64,000 nucleotides of DNA from Cohnella sp. CFH 77786 (GCF_019400745.1 NZ_WJIB01000003.1:1-64000), one strand, 5' to 3'. Positions 1 through 8,239 are shown, counted from the stretch's first letter. Notes: generated by a model not told the origin, from the letters alone. Numbers and translations: made by a program.

Positions 1-51
1 TTCTTTCACGATTTGCATTCGCTTCTCTTCGAACACTTTCCCTGTACGCAT
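1..51 (-). CDS. 5' end of an unidentified gene running off the left edge
   Basis: Seen on the minus strand: a GGGGAGGCGG ribosome binding site followed by ATG at 51 and 17 open codons (MRTGKVFEEKRMQIVKE) to the window edge. The FEEKR-QIVKE stretch is reminiscent of the helix-turn-helix start of some transposase OrfA proteins, but 17 residues are too few to assign a family. The roughly 150 bases between it and the NUDIX gene contain a near-repeated CCCCC-AATTGA motif that could belong to an insertion-sequence end. Real gene start likely, identity unknown. Confidence 0.45.
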   Translation of the reverse strand, partial: MRTGKVFEEKRMQIVKE

Positions 52-201
52 ATTGTCCGCCTCCCCATTACCATTAGTCTAATTCAATTGGGGGACAGGA
101 CTCCACATCAATTAGGGGGCCGTGGAGCTTTTTCTATTAATTAAAACTTGGCAACCGTTGATCGGAGACAAGCCGCTGAGGACCGGACTGACTTCCACTC
201 G

Positions 202-1170
202 TCATAGAGAAACGTCCCCTTCCTCCGCGACCAAAGACCGCAAAAACCGCATCACCCCGATATAATACGCCCGATCTCGGGGCACGAACTCGGACGCAAG
301 CACCGTCACCGCGCTAACCCGTACCCGACATTCTTCCAACCCAGCGCCTCCAGCCGCACCCGAAGCCTCAACGACGCTCCCCGCCAACCCAGCGCCTCCA
401 GCCGCACCCCAAGCCACGCCGTCGCTCCCAGCTGCCAACTCATCGCCGCCAGCCACACCGCAAGCCACGCCGCCGCTCCCAGCTGCCAACTCATCGCCTC
501 CAGCCGCAACCGAAGCCACGCCGTCGCTCCCAACTGCCAACTCGACGCCTCCAGCCACACCGCAAGCCTCGCCGCCGCTCCCAGCTGCCAACTCATCGCC
601 TCCAGCCGCACCCCAAGCCACGCCGCCGCTCTCAGCCGCCAACTCCACGCCCTCGGCCTCAACCGACTCCTCGTCGCCTTCCATCATGGCGATCAGCCGG
701 TCCGCGTCGGCTTCGTACAAGCCCGCCACCTCTTCCTCCTGCAGCCGGAACCGGCCCGGCGGCCAATCCGTGACGTAGCCGAATACGTCGCTGATCTCGC
801 GGTCGATATACGTCCGCCCCCCGGCTTCACCCGAACCTTCCTCGCGCACAACGCCATACGGGACAAGCTCCTCGAAGCGAACGGACAGCCCGAGCTCTTC
901 TTCCAGCTCCCGGACGGCGTCCGCCGGCGTTTCCCCCACGGTCAAGTGGCCGGCCGCCGTAATATCGTAGCACCCCGGATTCGTGTCCTTGCGCTCCGAC
1001 CGGCGCTGAAACAGAATGCGCGCCCGGCCCTCACGGTCACGCCGGACCAGCCAGCAATGAAACGTCCGATGCCAGTGGCCCACGGTATGCACTTCCTCGC
1101 GAGTTTCCGTGCCGATCGGATGGCCTGCTTCGTCGTAAATGTCGAATCTTTCTGTCGTCTGGTAGGACAT
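202..1170 (-). CDS. NUDIX hydrolase with in-frame 17-residue repeats
   Basis: Residues 1 to about 170 form a NUDIX domain of the YfcD/isopentenyl-diphosphate-isomerase-like type: WHRTFHCWLV, then GHLTVGETPADAVRELEEELG, a recognisable Nudix box (GX5EX7REXXEEXGX), then DREISDVFGY. Such enzymes hydrolyse nucleoside-diphosphate-linked compounds; the substrate is unknown. The normal C-terminal strand (SEFVPRDRAYYIGVMRFL) reappears only after about 100 residues of Ala/Gly-rich repeats with 17-residue period (ELAAGS.GVACGVAGG-like), so the repeats sit inside the domain's C-terminal part. Start choice: GGGAGG ends 9 bases before ATG at 1170; the upstream TTG at 1179 directly abuts it. About 320 aa against roughly 200 for relatives. 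Whether it still folds is unknown. Confidence 0.85.
   Translation of the reverse strand: MSYQTTERFDIYDEAGHPIGTETREEVHTVGHWHRTFHCWLVRRDREGRARILFQRRSERKDTNPGCYDITAAGHLTVGETPADAVRELEEELGLSVRFEELVPYGVVREEGSGEAGGRTYIDREISDVFGYVTDWPPGRFRLQEEEVAGLYEADADRLIAMMEGDEESVEAEGVELAAESGGVAWGAAGGDELAAGSGGEACGVAGGVELAVGSDGVASVAAGGDELAAGSGGVACGVAGGDELAAGSDGVAWGAAGGAGLAGSVVEASGAAGGAGLEECRVRVSAVTVLASEFVPRDRAYYIGVMRFLRSLVAEEGDVSL
338..640. repeat. 51-bp minisatellite inside the NUDIX gene
   Basis: Five 51-bp units begin at 386, 437, 488, 539 and 590, with a 48-bp degenerate unit at 338. Each contains the pattern GCCAACTCATCGCC ... CGCTCCCAGCT with a few substitutions. All unit lengths are multiples of three, so the reading frame of the host gene is preserved across the array. 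Confidence 0.9.
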
Positions 1171-1291
1171 TACACGCAACCTCCCATTTTTGGGACCTTA
1201 TTGGAAAAGGAATTTGGCTAACATCGTCGAATGATATGAAGAGCGATCCCAAGATACTGGAGAAAGCCTAAAAGACAGCGAGGGATAAAAC

Positions 1292-3052
1292 ATGAGCGGT
1301 TTCGGGGCATGGTGGTCGGCGTTTTTCCTGGTACTATCACTAATGATCAGCATACTCGCATCATATACCATGTTTAACTTCATCAGCAATCTGAAGCGCA
1401 CGAACGGGACCTTCCGGCAATTTTGGCTGGCGGGGGGCGCGTTCGTTTTCGGCGTCGGGATCTGGTCCAAACATTTCGTGACCGTTCTGGCGTTTAACCA
1501 GCCGCTTTATTTCGCCTGGAGCATGCTCGTCAGCCTGTTTTTCATCATTTTCTTCTCGCTGACCGGCTTCGTCATGCTTACGTTTCATGAAGTCTTCCGC
1601 TACCGGCTCATGCTGGGCAGCTCCATCCTCGCGTTCGGCATCGCGTTCATGACTTATTTCAGCGTTCTCGGACAGCCGATCGAGCAATTGTCCATTCACC
1701 CTTTCTCGCTGACGCTCTCTCTGCTTTTCTTATTCTCGGGAACGTACGTTTCGTTCGTGCTGGTAGAGAAAGGGAAGAGGTCCTGCCTGTGGCTCGCGAG
1801 CCTCATCCTCGGCATTTCCGTGTCCGTGGTGCAGCTGCTCGGCATCCAGGCGCTCGATATCGATTTCTCCGTCGTCAATTCATCGGACAAGCTGAACCGG
1901 GACGTGAACCTGCTCGGCTTCATCATCGGCATTGCGGCCTTGCTGATTCTGATGTCCACGCTGGTCACCTGGTATATCGACAAACGGCTGAACCAGATGG
2001 ACGAGCGTTACCGGCTGCTGGTGGAAAACTCACTGGATACGATCGCGATTCTGAAAGGGGACAAATGGGGCTTCGTGAACGCGTCGGGCTTGCGGATGTT
2101 CGAGGCGGAGGAACCCAAGGACCTGCTGGGAAAGTCGATTTATTCCTTCCTGCCGCCGCGGGACCACGAAGCGGTGCGCGAGCGGCTGGCCAACCTCGTC
2201 ATCACGGGAAGCGGCCGTCCGCTGGAGCAGGATTGGTATACGCTGAACGGGAAAGTGCTGCATACCGAAATCGTGGAGACGATGACGACGCTCGACAACG
2301 AACCGGCGATCCAGGTGATCATCCGGGACATTTCGGAGCGGAAGAAGAACGAGGAGCTGCTCATCAATTCCGAGAAGCTGTACGTGGCGGGCCAGTTGGC
2401 GGCCGGCATCGCGCACGAGATCCGCAATCCGCTTACCTCTCTCAAAGGTTTCCTGCAGCTGATCGCCTCCGGACGCAAAAACAATACCACCTACTACGAT
2501 ATCATGAACTCCGAGCTCGACCGGATCGAAGAGATCGTCAGCGAGCTCCTGATGCTTTCCAAGCCCCAGGTGTACCAGCTTTCCTACCATGATGTCAGAA
2601 TCATGATGCGCGACACCGTCACGCTGCTCGAGACGCAGGCGATCCTGCACAATATCGCGATCGAAACCGAGTACGGGAACGAGCCCCTGTGGGTGTACGG
2701 CGTGGAAAACCAGGTCAAGCAGGTGTTCATTAACGTCATCAAAAACGCCATAGAAGCGATGGTCGACGGAGGCGCGATCCGGATCCGGCTGTCACGGGCG
2801 GGCGACCGCGTATATGTGCGGATACATGACGAAGGGCCGGGCATCGGGGAAGACCAGCTGGCGAAAATGGGACAGCCCTTCTATACGACCAAGGAGAAGG
2901 GTACGGGGCTCGGTCTGATGGTCAGCTACAAAATCGTGGACAACCACAAGGGCAGCATTAACGTGAACAGCGAGCTCGGCAAAGGAACGGTGTTCGAAAT
3001 CATTCTGCCTTTCCGTTATCCCGACCCGGTCGCGGATAAAATCATCAGCTGA
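1292..3052 (+). CDS. PAS sensor histidine kinase with degenerate MHYT-like membrane domain
   Basis: 586 aa. Seven hydrophobic segments (about residues 5-230) resemble an MHYT sensor in spacing, but the motif is lost: WSKHFV replaces W-MHF and FMTYFS replaces MHYTGM. A PAS domain follows (about 238-360), then a HisKA box AAGIAHEIRNPLTSLKGF with the phospho-acceptor His at residue 375, and an HATPase_c domain with N, DEGPGIG and GTGLGL motifs. This layout is typical of KinA/KinB/KinE-type kinases that feed the sporulation phosphorelay; no response regulator is adjacent, which fits an orphan phosphorelay kinase (inference). Start ATG follows AGCGAGGGA. The 3' end overlaps the convergent lipid kinase by 37 bases. 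Confidence 0.9.
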   Translation: MSGFGAWWSAFFLVLSLMISILASYTMFNFISNLKRTNGTFRQFWLAGGAFVFGVGIWSKHFVTVLAFNQPLYFAWSMLVSLFFIIFFSLTGFVMLTFHEVFRYRLMLGSSILAFGIAFMTYFSVLGQPIEQLSIHPFSLTLSLLFLFSGTYVSFVLVEKGKRSCLWLASLILGISVSVVQLLGIQALDIDFSVVNSSDKLNRDVNLLGFIIGIAALLILMSTLVTWYIDKRLNQMDERYRLLVENSLDTIAILKGDKWGFVNASGLRMFEAEEPKDLLGKSIYSFLPPRDHEAVRERLANLVITGSGRPLEQDWYTLNGKVLHTEIVETMTTLDNEPAIQVIIRDISERKKNEELLINSEKLYVAGQLAAGIAHEIRNPLTSLKGFLQLIASGRKNNTTYYDIMNSELDRIEEIVSELLMLSKPQVYQLSYHDVRIMMRDTVTLLETQAILHNIAIETEYGNEPLWVYGVENQVKQVFINVIKNAIEAMVDGGAIRIRLSRAGDRVYVRIHDEGPGIGEDQLAKMGQPFYTTKEKGTGLGLMVSYKIVDNHKGSINVNSELGKGTVFEIILPFRYPDPVADKIIS

Positions 3053-3936
3053 CGCGGAAGAACGGCTGACCGAACCGGGGTATGGCCGGCGGGTTCCCCG
3101 TCGCCATAGGCGGGCAGGGGGACGGGCGACTCCACCGTAACCTCCGTGCCCCTCAGCATGGTGACGATCTCCATGCGCACGTGTTTGCCCGTCAGGACGG
3201 CCGGGAATACGGCCAGCAGCCGAAGCGCAGAGCAGCCGTGAACGACGCAGACGTGAAGCTTGCCGTCGTCGGGCCGGGCTTCCGGGCAGATTTTCAACCC
3301 GCCGCCATAGGTGGCGAGATTCGCGACGGCGGCCAGCCAGCCTCTCCGGAAGACGCGCCGTTCCCCGTCCACCGTTACCGCAATGTCTTGCGGCTTGTAA
3401 ACGGCAAGCATCCGGAGAAGCCCGATGATATAGGCGAGCGAACCTGCGCCCAGCCGGTTGCACCATCTTTTGTAGCGGGAGCCGTTCACATCCTCGGCTA
3501 CCGCTCCGTCGAGTCCGATGGCGACGGAAACGAGGGAATATTGGCGGCCTCCGTCCGGACGGCGCGTGACGATCACGTCGGCGGGACGGGCAGCACCGTT
3601 CAGCGCGATGTCGAGCGCAGCGGCCGGATCTTCCGGGAGCCCGAAAGCCAGGGCCGTATCGTTGCCGGAGCCGGAAGGGATCAACCCGAGGGGCAGCCCG
3701 AATTCCAAGGCAAGCGGGAGCAGGCTGTGCACCGTTCCGTCTCCTCCTACGGCAACGAGCGCAGCGACCCCGCCTTGCCCTAGCCGGGCTTTGGCCCTGT
3801 GAACCGCCTCCGCCGGCGATTCCGCCGCGACTGCCTCATAATCGGCGCGTTGCTCGAGCAATCTCCGTTCTACGGTTCGCCAGGTCCGCTTGCCCCGGCC
3901 GTTGCCGGATTTTTCGTTCACAACAAACAGGATCAC
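3016..3936 (-). CDS. Diacylglycerol kinase family lipid kinase
   Basis: 306 aa. The N-terminal catalytic fold is clear: NEKSGNGRGKR (phosphate-binding), VGGDGTVHSLL (the GGDGT ATP-binding motif), IPSGSGNDTALAFGLP, and a C-terminal beta domain with LATYGGGLKICPEARPDDG. The family phosphorylates diacylglycerol or related lipids with ATP (DgkB/YegS type) and recycles diacylglycerol released during lipoteichoic acid synthesis. Start GTG at 3936 follows AAGGGGAGG with an 11-base spacer. It converges on and overlaps the 3' end of the histidine kinase gene. Exact lipid substrate not determinable. Confidence 0.9.
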   Translation of the reverse strand: MILFVVNEKSGNGRGKRTWRTVERRLLEQRADYEAVAAESPAEAVHRAKARLGQGGVAALVAVGGDGTVHSLLPLALEFGLPLGLIPSGSGNDTALAFGLPEDPAAALDIALNGAARPADVIVTRRPDGGRQYSLVSVAIGLDGAVAEDVNGSRYKRWCNRLGAGSLAYIIGLLRMLAVYKPQDIAVTVDGERRVFRRGWLAAVANLATYGGGLKICPEARPDDGKLHVCVVHGCSALRLLAVFPAVLTGKHVRMEIVTMLRGTEVTVESPVPLPAYGDGEPAGHTPVRSAVLPRQLMILSATGSG

Positions 3937-4071
3937 TCGCCGATAGGCCTCCCCTTGCTGCCAGTTCGCGTATGTATCCCATTATATAGAGCGGTCTCCC
4001 GTTCGGGAAGCGTTTTCGCGCGGGGGCCGAGGGCGGATAAGGGGGTGACCGGGCGGAAGGGAGACGAGCCG

Positions 4072-4080
4072 TGCTATAAT
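4072..4080 (+). promoter_or_regulatory. Extended -10 promoter (TGCTATAAT)
   Basis: A consensus TATAAT preceded by TG one base upstream lies about 37 bases before the alkylation-repair gene start. No good -35 is seen at 16-18 bases, which is normal for extended -10 promoters. Confidence 0.6.
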
Positions 4081-4116
4081 GGAAGCGCAGGTGACGATCG
4101 GCAAGGAGGAATCGGC

Positions 4117-5202
4117 TTGGCCGAAGCGCTGAAAGAGATGTACCATGAAGCTTTTCTGCGGGATTTCGCGCGGAAGATAACGAAACGGCTGCCTTCGTTC
4201 GACGAGGAGAAGTTCGTCGGCCTGGCCCTCGGGCCCGGATGGGAATCGCTGGAGCTCAAGGGGCGGATGCGGCGCATTACGGAGAGCCTCGGCGCGACGC
4301 TCCCGCCAGCGTACGAGCAGGCGCTGGACGTACTGGAAGATATCGCGGACGAATGCCGCGGTTTTCCCTATATGTTCTTTCCGGATTTCGTGGAGCGGTA
4401 CGGGCTGGACCAATGGGACCGCTCGGTGGACGCTCTGGAGAAGTTTACTCCGATGTCGTCGTCGGAATTCGGCGTCAGACCCTTCCTCTTGAAGGACCTG
4501 GACCGCATGATGGACCGAATGCTGCGGTGGGCCTCGCATCCGGACGAACATGTGCGCCGGCTGGCCAGCGAAGGCTGCCGGCCCCGGCTTCCTTGGGCGA
4601 TGGGAGTGCCTGCGCTGAAGCGGGACCCGTCGCCGATCTGGCCGATCCTGGAGCGCCTGAAGGCGGATCCTTCGGAGTACGTGCGCAGGAGCGCGGCGAA
4701 CAACCTGAACGATATTTCCAAAGATCATCCTGAACAAGTCGTGGAACGGCTGATCCGGTGGCAAGGGCGGGACGAACGGACGGACTGGATTCTCCGGCAC
4801 GGCTGCCGGGGGTTGATCCGCGCCGCCCATCCGGAAGTGATGGCCCGGTTCGGTTTGCTGCCCGCGGCCGGCGTGCAAGTGGACGAGTGGAAGGTGTCGC
4901 CCCTGGAAATCCCGCGCGGGGGCTCCGCCGAGGTTGCCTACGGGCTGAAGGTGCCGGAAGGGGAGGCGGTCAAGCTGCGGCTGGAACTGGCCGTCACGTT
5001 CCCGCGTCCCGGCGGCAAGCGTTACCGCAAGCTGTTCAAGCTGAGCGAGAAAGTCGCAGCCCCCGGCTCCGAGGTTCGGGGCAGCCGGCGCCATTCCTTC
5101 GCGGACTTGTCCACGCGGCTCCATTATCCGGGCGTTCATCACCTCGCGCTGATCGTAAACGGGCAAGAGGCGGCTTCGGCTGAGGCGGTGCTTCTGCCAT
5201 GA
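4117..5202 (+). CDS. AlkC-type DNA alkylation repair protein (HEAT repeats plus C-terminal beta domain)
   Basis: 361 aa. Helical HEAT-like repeats cover residues 1 to about 240. The stretch around WASHPDEHVRRLASEGCRPRLPWA and YVRRSAANNLNDISKDHP is characteristic of the AlkC/AlkD superfamily, whose members excise alkylated bases such as 3-methyladenine. The remaining 110 residues look like an immunoglobulin-like beta domain (AEVAYGLKVPEGEAVKLRLELAV), a known extra domain of AlkC. The reading frame is open further upstream, but AAGGAGGA six bases before TTG at 4117, with the promoter at 4072-4080, sets this start. Its stop overlaps the next start as ATGA, so the two are translationally coupled. 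Confidence 0.85.
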   Translation: MAEALKEMYHEAFLRDFARKITKRLPSFDEEKFVGLALGPGWESLELKGRMRRITESLGATLPPAYEQALDVLEDIADECRGFPYMFFPDFVERYGLDQWDRSVDALEKFTPMSSSEFGVRPFLLKDLDRMMDRMLRWASHPDEHVRRLASEGCRPRLPWAMGVPALKRDPSPIWPILERLKADPSEYVRRSAANNLNDISKDHPEQVVERLIRWQGRDERTDWILRHGCRGLIRAAHPEVMARFGLLPAAGVQVDEWKVSPLEIPRGGSAEVAYGLKVPEGEAVKLRLELAVTFPRPGGKRYRKLFKLSEKVAAPGSEVRGSRRHSFADLSTRLHYPGVHHLALIVNGQEAASAEAVLLP

Positions 5203-6245
5203 CGATCGGCGCGCGGGTGCTGAAAACCGGGCTCGCCGTGGCGATCGCGCTGTGGGTAGGCACGCTGCTCGGGCTGAAATCTCCGCTGATCGCCGCCATC
5301 GCCGCCATTTTCACGATCCAGCCCTCGATTTACCGATCCTGGAAGCAGGTGCTCGAGCAGGTGCAGAGCAATCTGCTTGGGGCCGCGATCGCCCTCGGCG
5401 CCGTATGGCTGGTCGGCACGTCGCCCATCTCCGTCGGGATCGTGAGTATTTGCGTCATCCTGCTGTGCTTGCGCTTCGGCACCGAAGAGACGATCGGGCT
5501 GACGCTCGTCACGGTCGTCGTCATCATGGAAGCCGGATCCCAGGGCTGGCAGCTCGCGGCGGACCGCGTGGGCGGCATCATGACGGGAATCGTGTCGGCG
5601 TTCGCCGTGAACATCGCGGTGGCTCCTCCCCGCCATACGAAGCGGTTCGTCAAACAGGTGCAGGAGGCGCAGTCGTCCATGTCCCGCCTGCTCCGCACGG
5701 CCGTCTCGAACGAGCTCAAGGAGAACGTATTCCGCGACGATCTGGGCAAGCTGAGAAAACAGCTCCGCAAGCTGGAGGAGTTCTACGAGCTGTTCGCGGA
5801 GGAACGCGTTTGGGGACAGAACAAGCGGATGGGCAGGGCGCGGCTGCTGGTCGTTTACAAAGGCATGCTGGAAGCGCTCGAGAGGGGCGTCTCCCTGATC
5901 GTGGCCGTGGAAGAGCATTATTTTGCCGTGCGGACCGAGAAAGCCTGGAACCGGCTGATCGACCGGCAAATCGAGACGTTGTGCGGGTATCACGAGCAGC
6001 TCATGTGGAAATGGGACGGGCTGATGAAGCCGGGAGCTTCCAGCGCGGCGCCTCCGCAGGAGGTATCCGGGCACTTAACCGAGATGGTCGTCGGTCGGGC
6101 GGAGGAAGACGAGCCCGGCTCCCGGGCCCGTCTGCTGGTCGTGACGAGCTCCGTTTATTCTTATGAAGAGCGGCTGCGCCGGCTCGACAAGCTGATGGAA
6201 ATCTATTTGGCCCGAGGGGAAGGCTCGGATGCGCCCGAACCGTGA
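5199..6245 (+). CDS. Aromatic acid exporter family (ArAE/FUSC) membrane protein
   Basis: 348 aa. The N-terminal half (about 1-150) contains four to five membrane helices with the family signature IAAIFTIQPSIYRSWKQ near residue 35. The C-terminal half is a soluble, charged helical domain (RKLEEFYELFAEE). The family (DUF939/ArAE_1, YgaE-like) is associated with efflux of aromatic carboxylates or toxic metabolites; the substrate here is unknown. It overlaps the alkylation-repair gene by four bases, implying one transcript. A hairpin terminator follows at 6272. Confidence 0.85.
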   Translation: MTIGARVLKTGLAVAIALWVGTLLGLKSPLIAAIAAIFTIQPSIYRSWKQVLEQVQSNLLGAAIALGAVWLVGTSPISVGIVSICVILLCLRFGTEETIGLTLVTVVVIMEAGSQGWQLAADRVGGIMTGIVSAFAVNIAVAPPRHTKRFVKQVQEAQSSMSRLLRTAVSNELKENVFRDDLGKLRKQLRKLEEFYELFAEERVWGQNKRMGRARLLVVYKGMLEALERGVSLIVAVEEHYFAVRTEKAWNRLIDRQIETLCGYHEQLMWKWDGLMKPGASSAAPPQEVSGHLTEMVVGRAEEDEPGSRARLLVVTSSVYSYEERLRRLDKLMEIYLARGEGSDAPEP

Positions 6246-6271
6246 GCGGAGCGGATGTTGGACAAAAGGGG

Positions 6272-6306
6272 AACCCCGACACCCTTCGAGGAGAGGCCGG
6301 GGTTTC
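6272..6306 (+). terminator. Rho-independent terminator after the ArAE gene
   Basis: Stem AACCCCG / CGGGGTT with a 19-base loop, followed by TCTTTCGTTT. The tract is only moderately T-rich. Confidence 0.55.
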
Positions 6307-6433
6307 TTTCGTTTCCGGACGTTTCTTGTTGCGAGTCGACGGGAAGCCCGTTAGTGGCAAGGCGATGCGAGGATGCTAGATTACGGAGATAGACTACAGC
6401 GATCCATTTCTTTGGATGGAGGATAGGATATCG

Positions 6434-7198
6434 ATGGAATCTTTGGATTGGACGTGGCTTCTGGTCTTGATGGCGGGAGGATTTCTGGCTGCATTCGTGG
6501 ATTCCGTGGTCGGCGGAGGCGGGTTGGTGGCTTTGCCCTTGCTGCTTGCGTCCGGGATGACCCCGACGATGGCGCTCGGAACGAACAAACTGGCCGGGAC
6601 TTTGTCTTCCTTGACGAGTACAGCTTCGTTCGTCCGCTCCCGCAAAGTGAATGGCAAACTCGTCCTTAGCCTGTTTCCGCTGTCGCTGGCAGGAGCCGCA
6701 TTCGGCACTTACGCGGTGCAGCATATTCCTTCCGGTTTTTTGCGGCCCGTGGTCGTGGGCATGCTCGTTATGGTGACGCTCTACACGATTTTCAAAAAAA
6801 GTTGGGGCCAAAGCTCCACATATCGCGGTTTGTCGGTCCGTTCTGCGGCTTGGATGGGGGTTGCGGCGGCCGCTCTCGGCTTTTACGACGGATTTTTCGG
6901 GCCGGGAACCGGCTCGTTCCTCATCTTCGTCTTTCTGGCGCTCGGATTCGATTTCGTCATGGCCGCTGGAAATGCCAAGGTGCTCAATTTCGCGAGCAAT
7001 ATCGCGAGTCTGGCCGTGTTCGCTTCTTTCGGCTACGTGGATTACCGATACGGGCTTCCGATGGGGGCGGCGATGATCACCGGATCGCTGATCGGTTCCC
7101 GGGTGGCGATCCGTAAAGGCTCTTCGTACGTCCGTCCGTTGTTTATCGGGATCAGCGGCTTGTTGATCGGGAAACAGGCGTGGGAATTGCTTCATTGA
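6434..7198 (+). CDS. TauE/SafE (YfcA-like) sulfite/anion permease
   Basis: 254 aa, eight predicted membrane segments in two repeats. Signature motifs of the family are present: FVDSVVGGGGLVALPLLLASGM near the N-terminus with ALGTNKLAGT, and the mirrored FYDGFFGPGTGSFLIF ... GNAKVLNFASNIASL in the second half. Members export sulfite, sulfoacetate or related organosulfur anions; the substrate cannot be read here, though a sulfite reductase operon lies 37 kb downstream. Start: ATG at 6434 follows GGAGGA by ten bases; the earlier in-frame ATG at 6416 overlaps that ribosome binding site. Confidence 0.85.
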   Translation: MESLDWTWLLVLMAGGFLAAFVDSVVGGGGLVALPLLLASGMTPTMALGTNKLAGTLSSLTSTASFVRSRKVNGKLVLSLFPLSLAGAAFGTYAVQHIPSGFLRPVVVGMLVMVTLYTIFKKSWGQSSTYRGLSVRSAAWMGVAAAALGFYDGFFGPGTGSFLIFVFLALGFDFVMAAGNAKVLNFASNIASLAVFASFGYVDYRYGLPMGAAMITGSLIGSRVAIRKGSSYVRPLFIGISGLLIGKQAWELLH

Positions 7199-7485
7199 GC
7201 AGCCGGGGGTTGCCGTTGTGCTTATGCGAGGGGCGGACGAACTCTGCCGGGCTGTACTGCTGTCTCAGCTAATCGCCCGAGGGATCTACGTCTCAAGTAC
7301 GCTGCCCTTCCGCGCCGCGAGAGGGCGGGAGGCGCGGTTTCCCGATTTCCGATCGTATTACCTCTTTTGTACGTTCGATGATGTCAGTCTTTTAGCGTGT
7401 TCAAAACGTCTTATTTTGGCTTCCTGACCGGGTAACGCTCAAATAAGGTGGACGCAAAACGTTCAGGGTCCCAAAAACGACCCGA
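7199..7485. other. Intergenic stretch leading into the repeat array
   Basis: No gene is supported here; a 69-codon open frame at 7218 has no family features. It holds AAAACGTCTTATTTTGG near 7402 and, in the opposite sense, CAAATAAGGTGG ... AAAACGTT at 7440-7463. The latter contains the left 11-bp arm of the inverted repeat that brackets the array. Confidence 0.5.
7442..7452 (+). repeat. Left flanking inverted repeat (AATAAGGTGGA)
   Basis: Exact reverse complement of TCCACCTTATT at 8229-8239. The two arms lie about 45 bases outside either end of the 52-bp array, and both have an AACGTT on the inner side. Confidence 0.75.
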
Positions 7486-8190
7486 TGAAGGCAGAATAAG
7501 CTTGCCGGACGAGCTTTACGTGTTGGCACGGGGTCGAGAAGGCAGAGATAAGCTTGCCGGACGAGCTTTACGTGTTGGCACGGGGTCGAGAAGGCAGAGA
7601 TAAGCTTGCCGGACGAGCTTAACGTGTTGGCACGGGGTCGAGAAGGCAGAGATAAGCTTGCCGGACGAGCTTAACGTGTTGGCACGGGGTCGAGAAGGTA
7701 GAGATAAGCTTGCCGGACGAGCTTTACGTGTTGGCACGGGGTCGAGAAGGCAGCCGGATTAACGTGCCGGTGTGGGGGTCGAGAAGGGCAGAGATAAGCT
7801 TGCCGGAGGAGCTTAACGTGTTGGCAAGGGGTCGAGAAGGCAGAGATAAGCTTGCCGGACGAGCTTAACGTGTTGGCAAGGGGGCGAGAAGGCAGAGATA
7901 AGCTTGCCAGACGAGCTTAACGTGTTGGCACGGGGTCGAGAAGGCAGAGATAAGCTTGCCGGAAGAGCTATACGTGTTGGCACGGGGTCGAGAAGGCAGA
8001 GATAAGCTTGCCGGAGGAGCTTAACGTGTTGGCACGGGGTCGAGAAGGTAGAGATAAGCTTGCCGGAGGAGCTTAACGTGTTGGCAAGGGGTCGAGAAGG
8101 CAGAGATAAGCTTGCCGGACGAGCTTTACGTGTTGGTGCGGGGTCGAGAAGGCAGAGATAAGCTTGCCGGACGAGCTTTACGTGTTGGTA
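7486..8190. repeat. Tandem array of 52-bp repeats (about 14 copies)
   Basis: Twelve complete units start with AAGCTT at 7498, 7550, 7602, 7654, 7706, 7796, 7848, 7900, 7952, 8004, 8056 and 8108. A shortened degenerate unit lies at 7754-7795 and a partial one begins at 8160. The consensus begins AAGCTTGCCGGACGAGCTT, continues with ACGTGTTGGCACGGGGTCG and ends AGAAGGCAGAGAT. Each unit holds two small dyads: AAGCTTG/CGAGCTT and CGTG-TTGG-CACG. Units differ by only one to four bases, mostly at positions 13, 20 and 32. There are no spacers, so this is not a CRISPR. Because 52 is not a multiple of three and there is no ribosome binding site, it is probably non-coding. Confidence 0.92.
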
Positions 8191-8228
8191 TGAGAAAGGT
8201 TGCGTTCGGCAAAATAACGTTACAATTC

Positions 8229-8239
8229 TCCACCTTATT
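8229..8239 (-). repeat. Right flanking inverted repeat (TCCACCTTATT)
   Basis: Perfect inverted copy of 7442-7452 on the far side of the 52-bp array. Confidence 0.75.

Noticed and set aside
1789-2592. Second plus-strand frame inside the first histidine kinase as a separate gene
   Set aside because: Frame-shifted Arg/Gly/His-rich product lacking motifs; the kinase frame is continuous through the region.
3016-3052. Overlap of convergent kinase genes as evidence of a misannotated end
   Set aside because: Both C-termini are typical for their families, and a 37-base tail-to-tail overlap is common in compact genomes. The 20-base overlap of map and the lipoprotein gene at 25460 is similar.
7218-7427. 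69-codon frame between the TauE gene and the array
   Set aside because: No ribosome binding site, no recognisable features, Cys/Arg/Leu-rich composition typical of chance frames.
7486-8190. CRISPR array
   Set aside because: Repeats are directly contiguous with a 52-bp period; there are no unique spacers and no cas genes.
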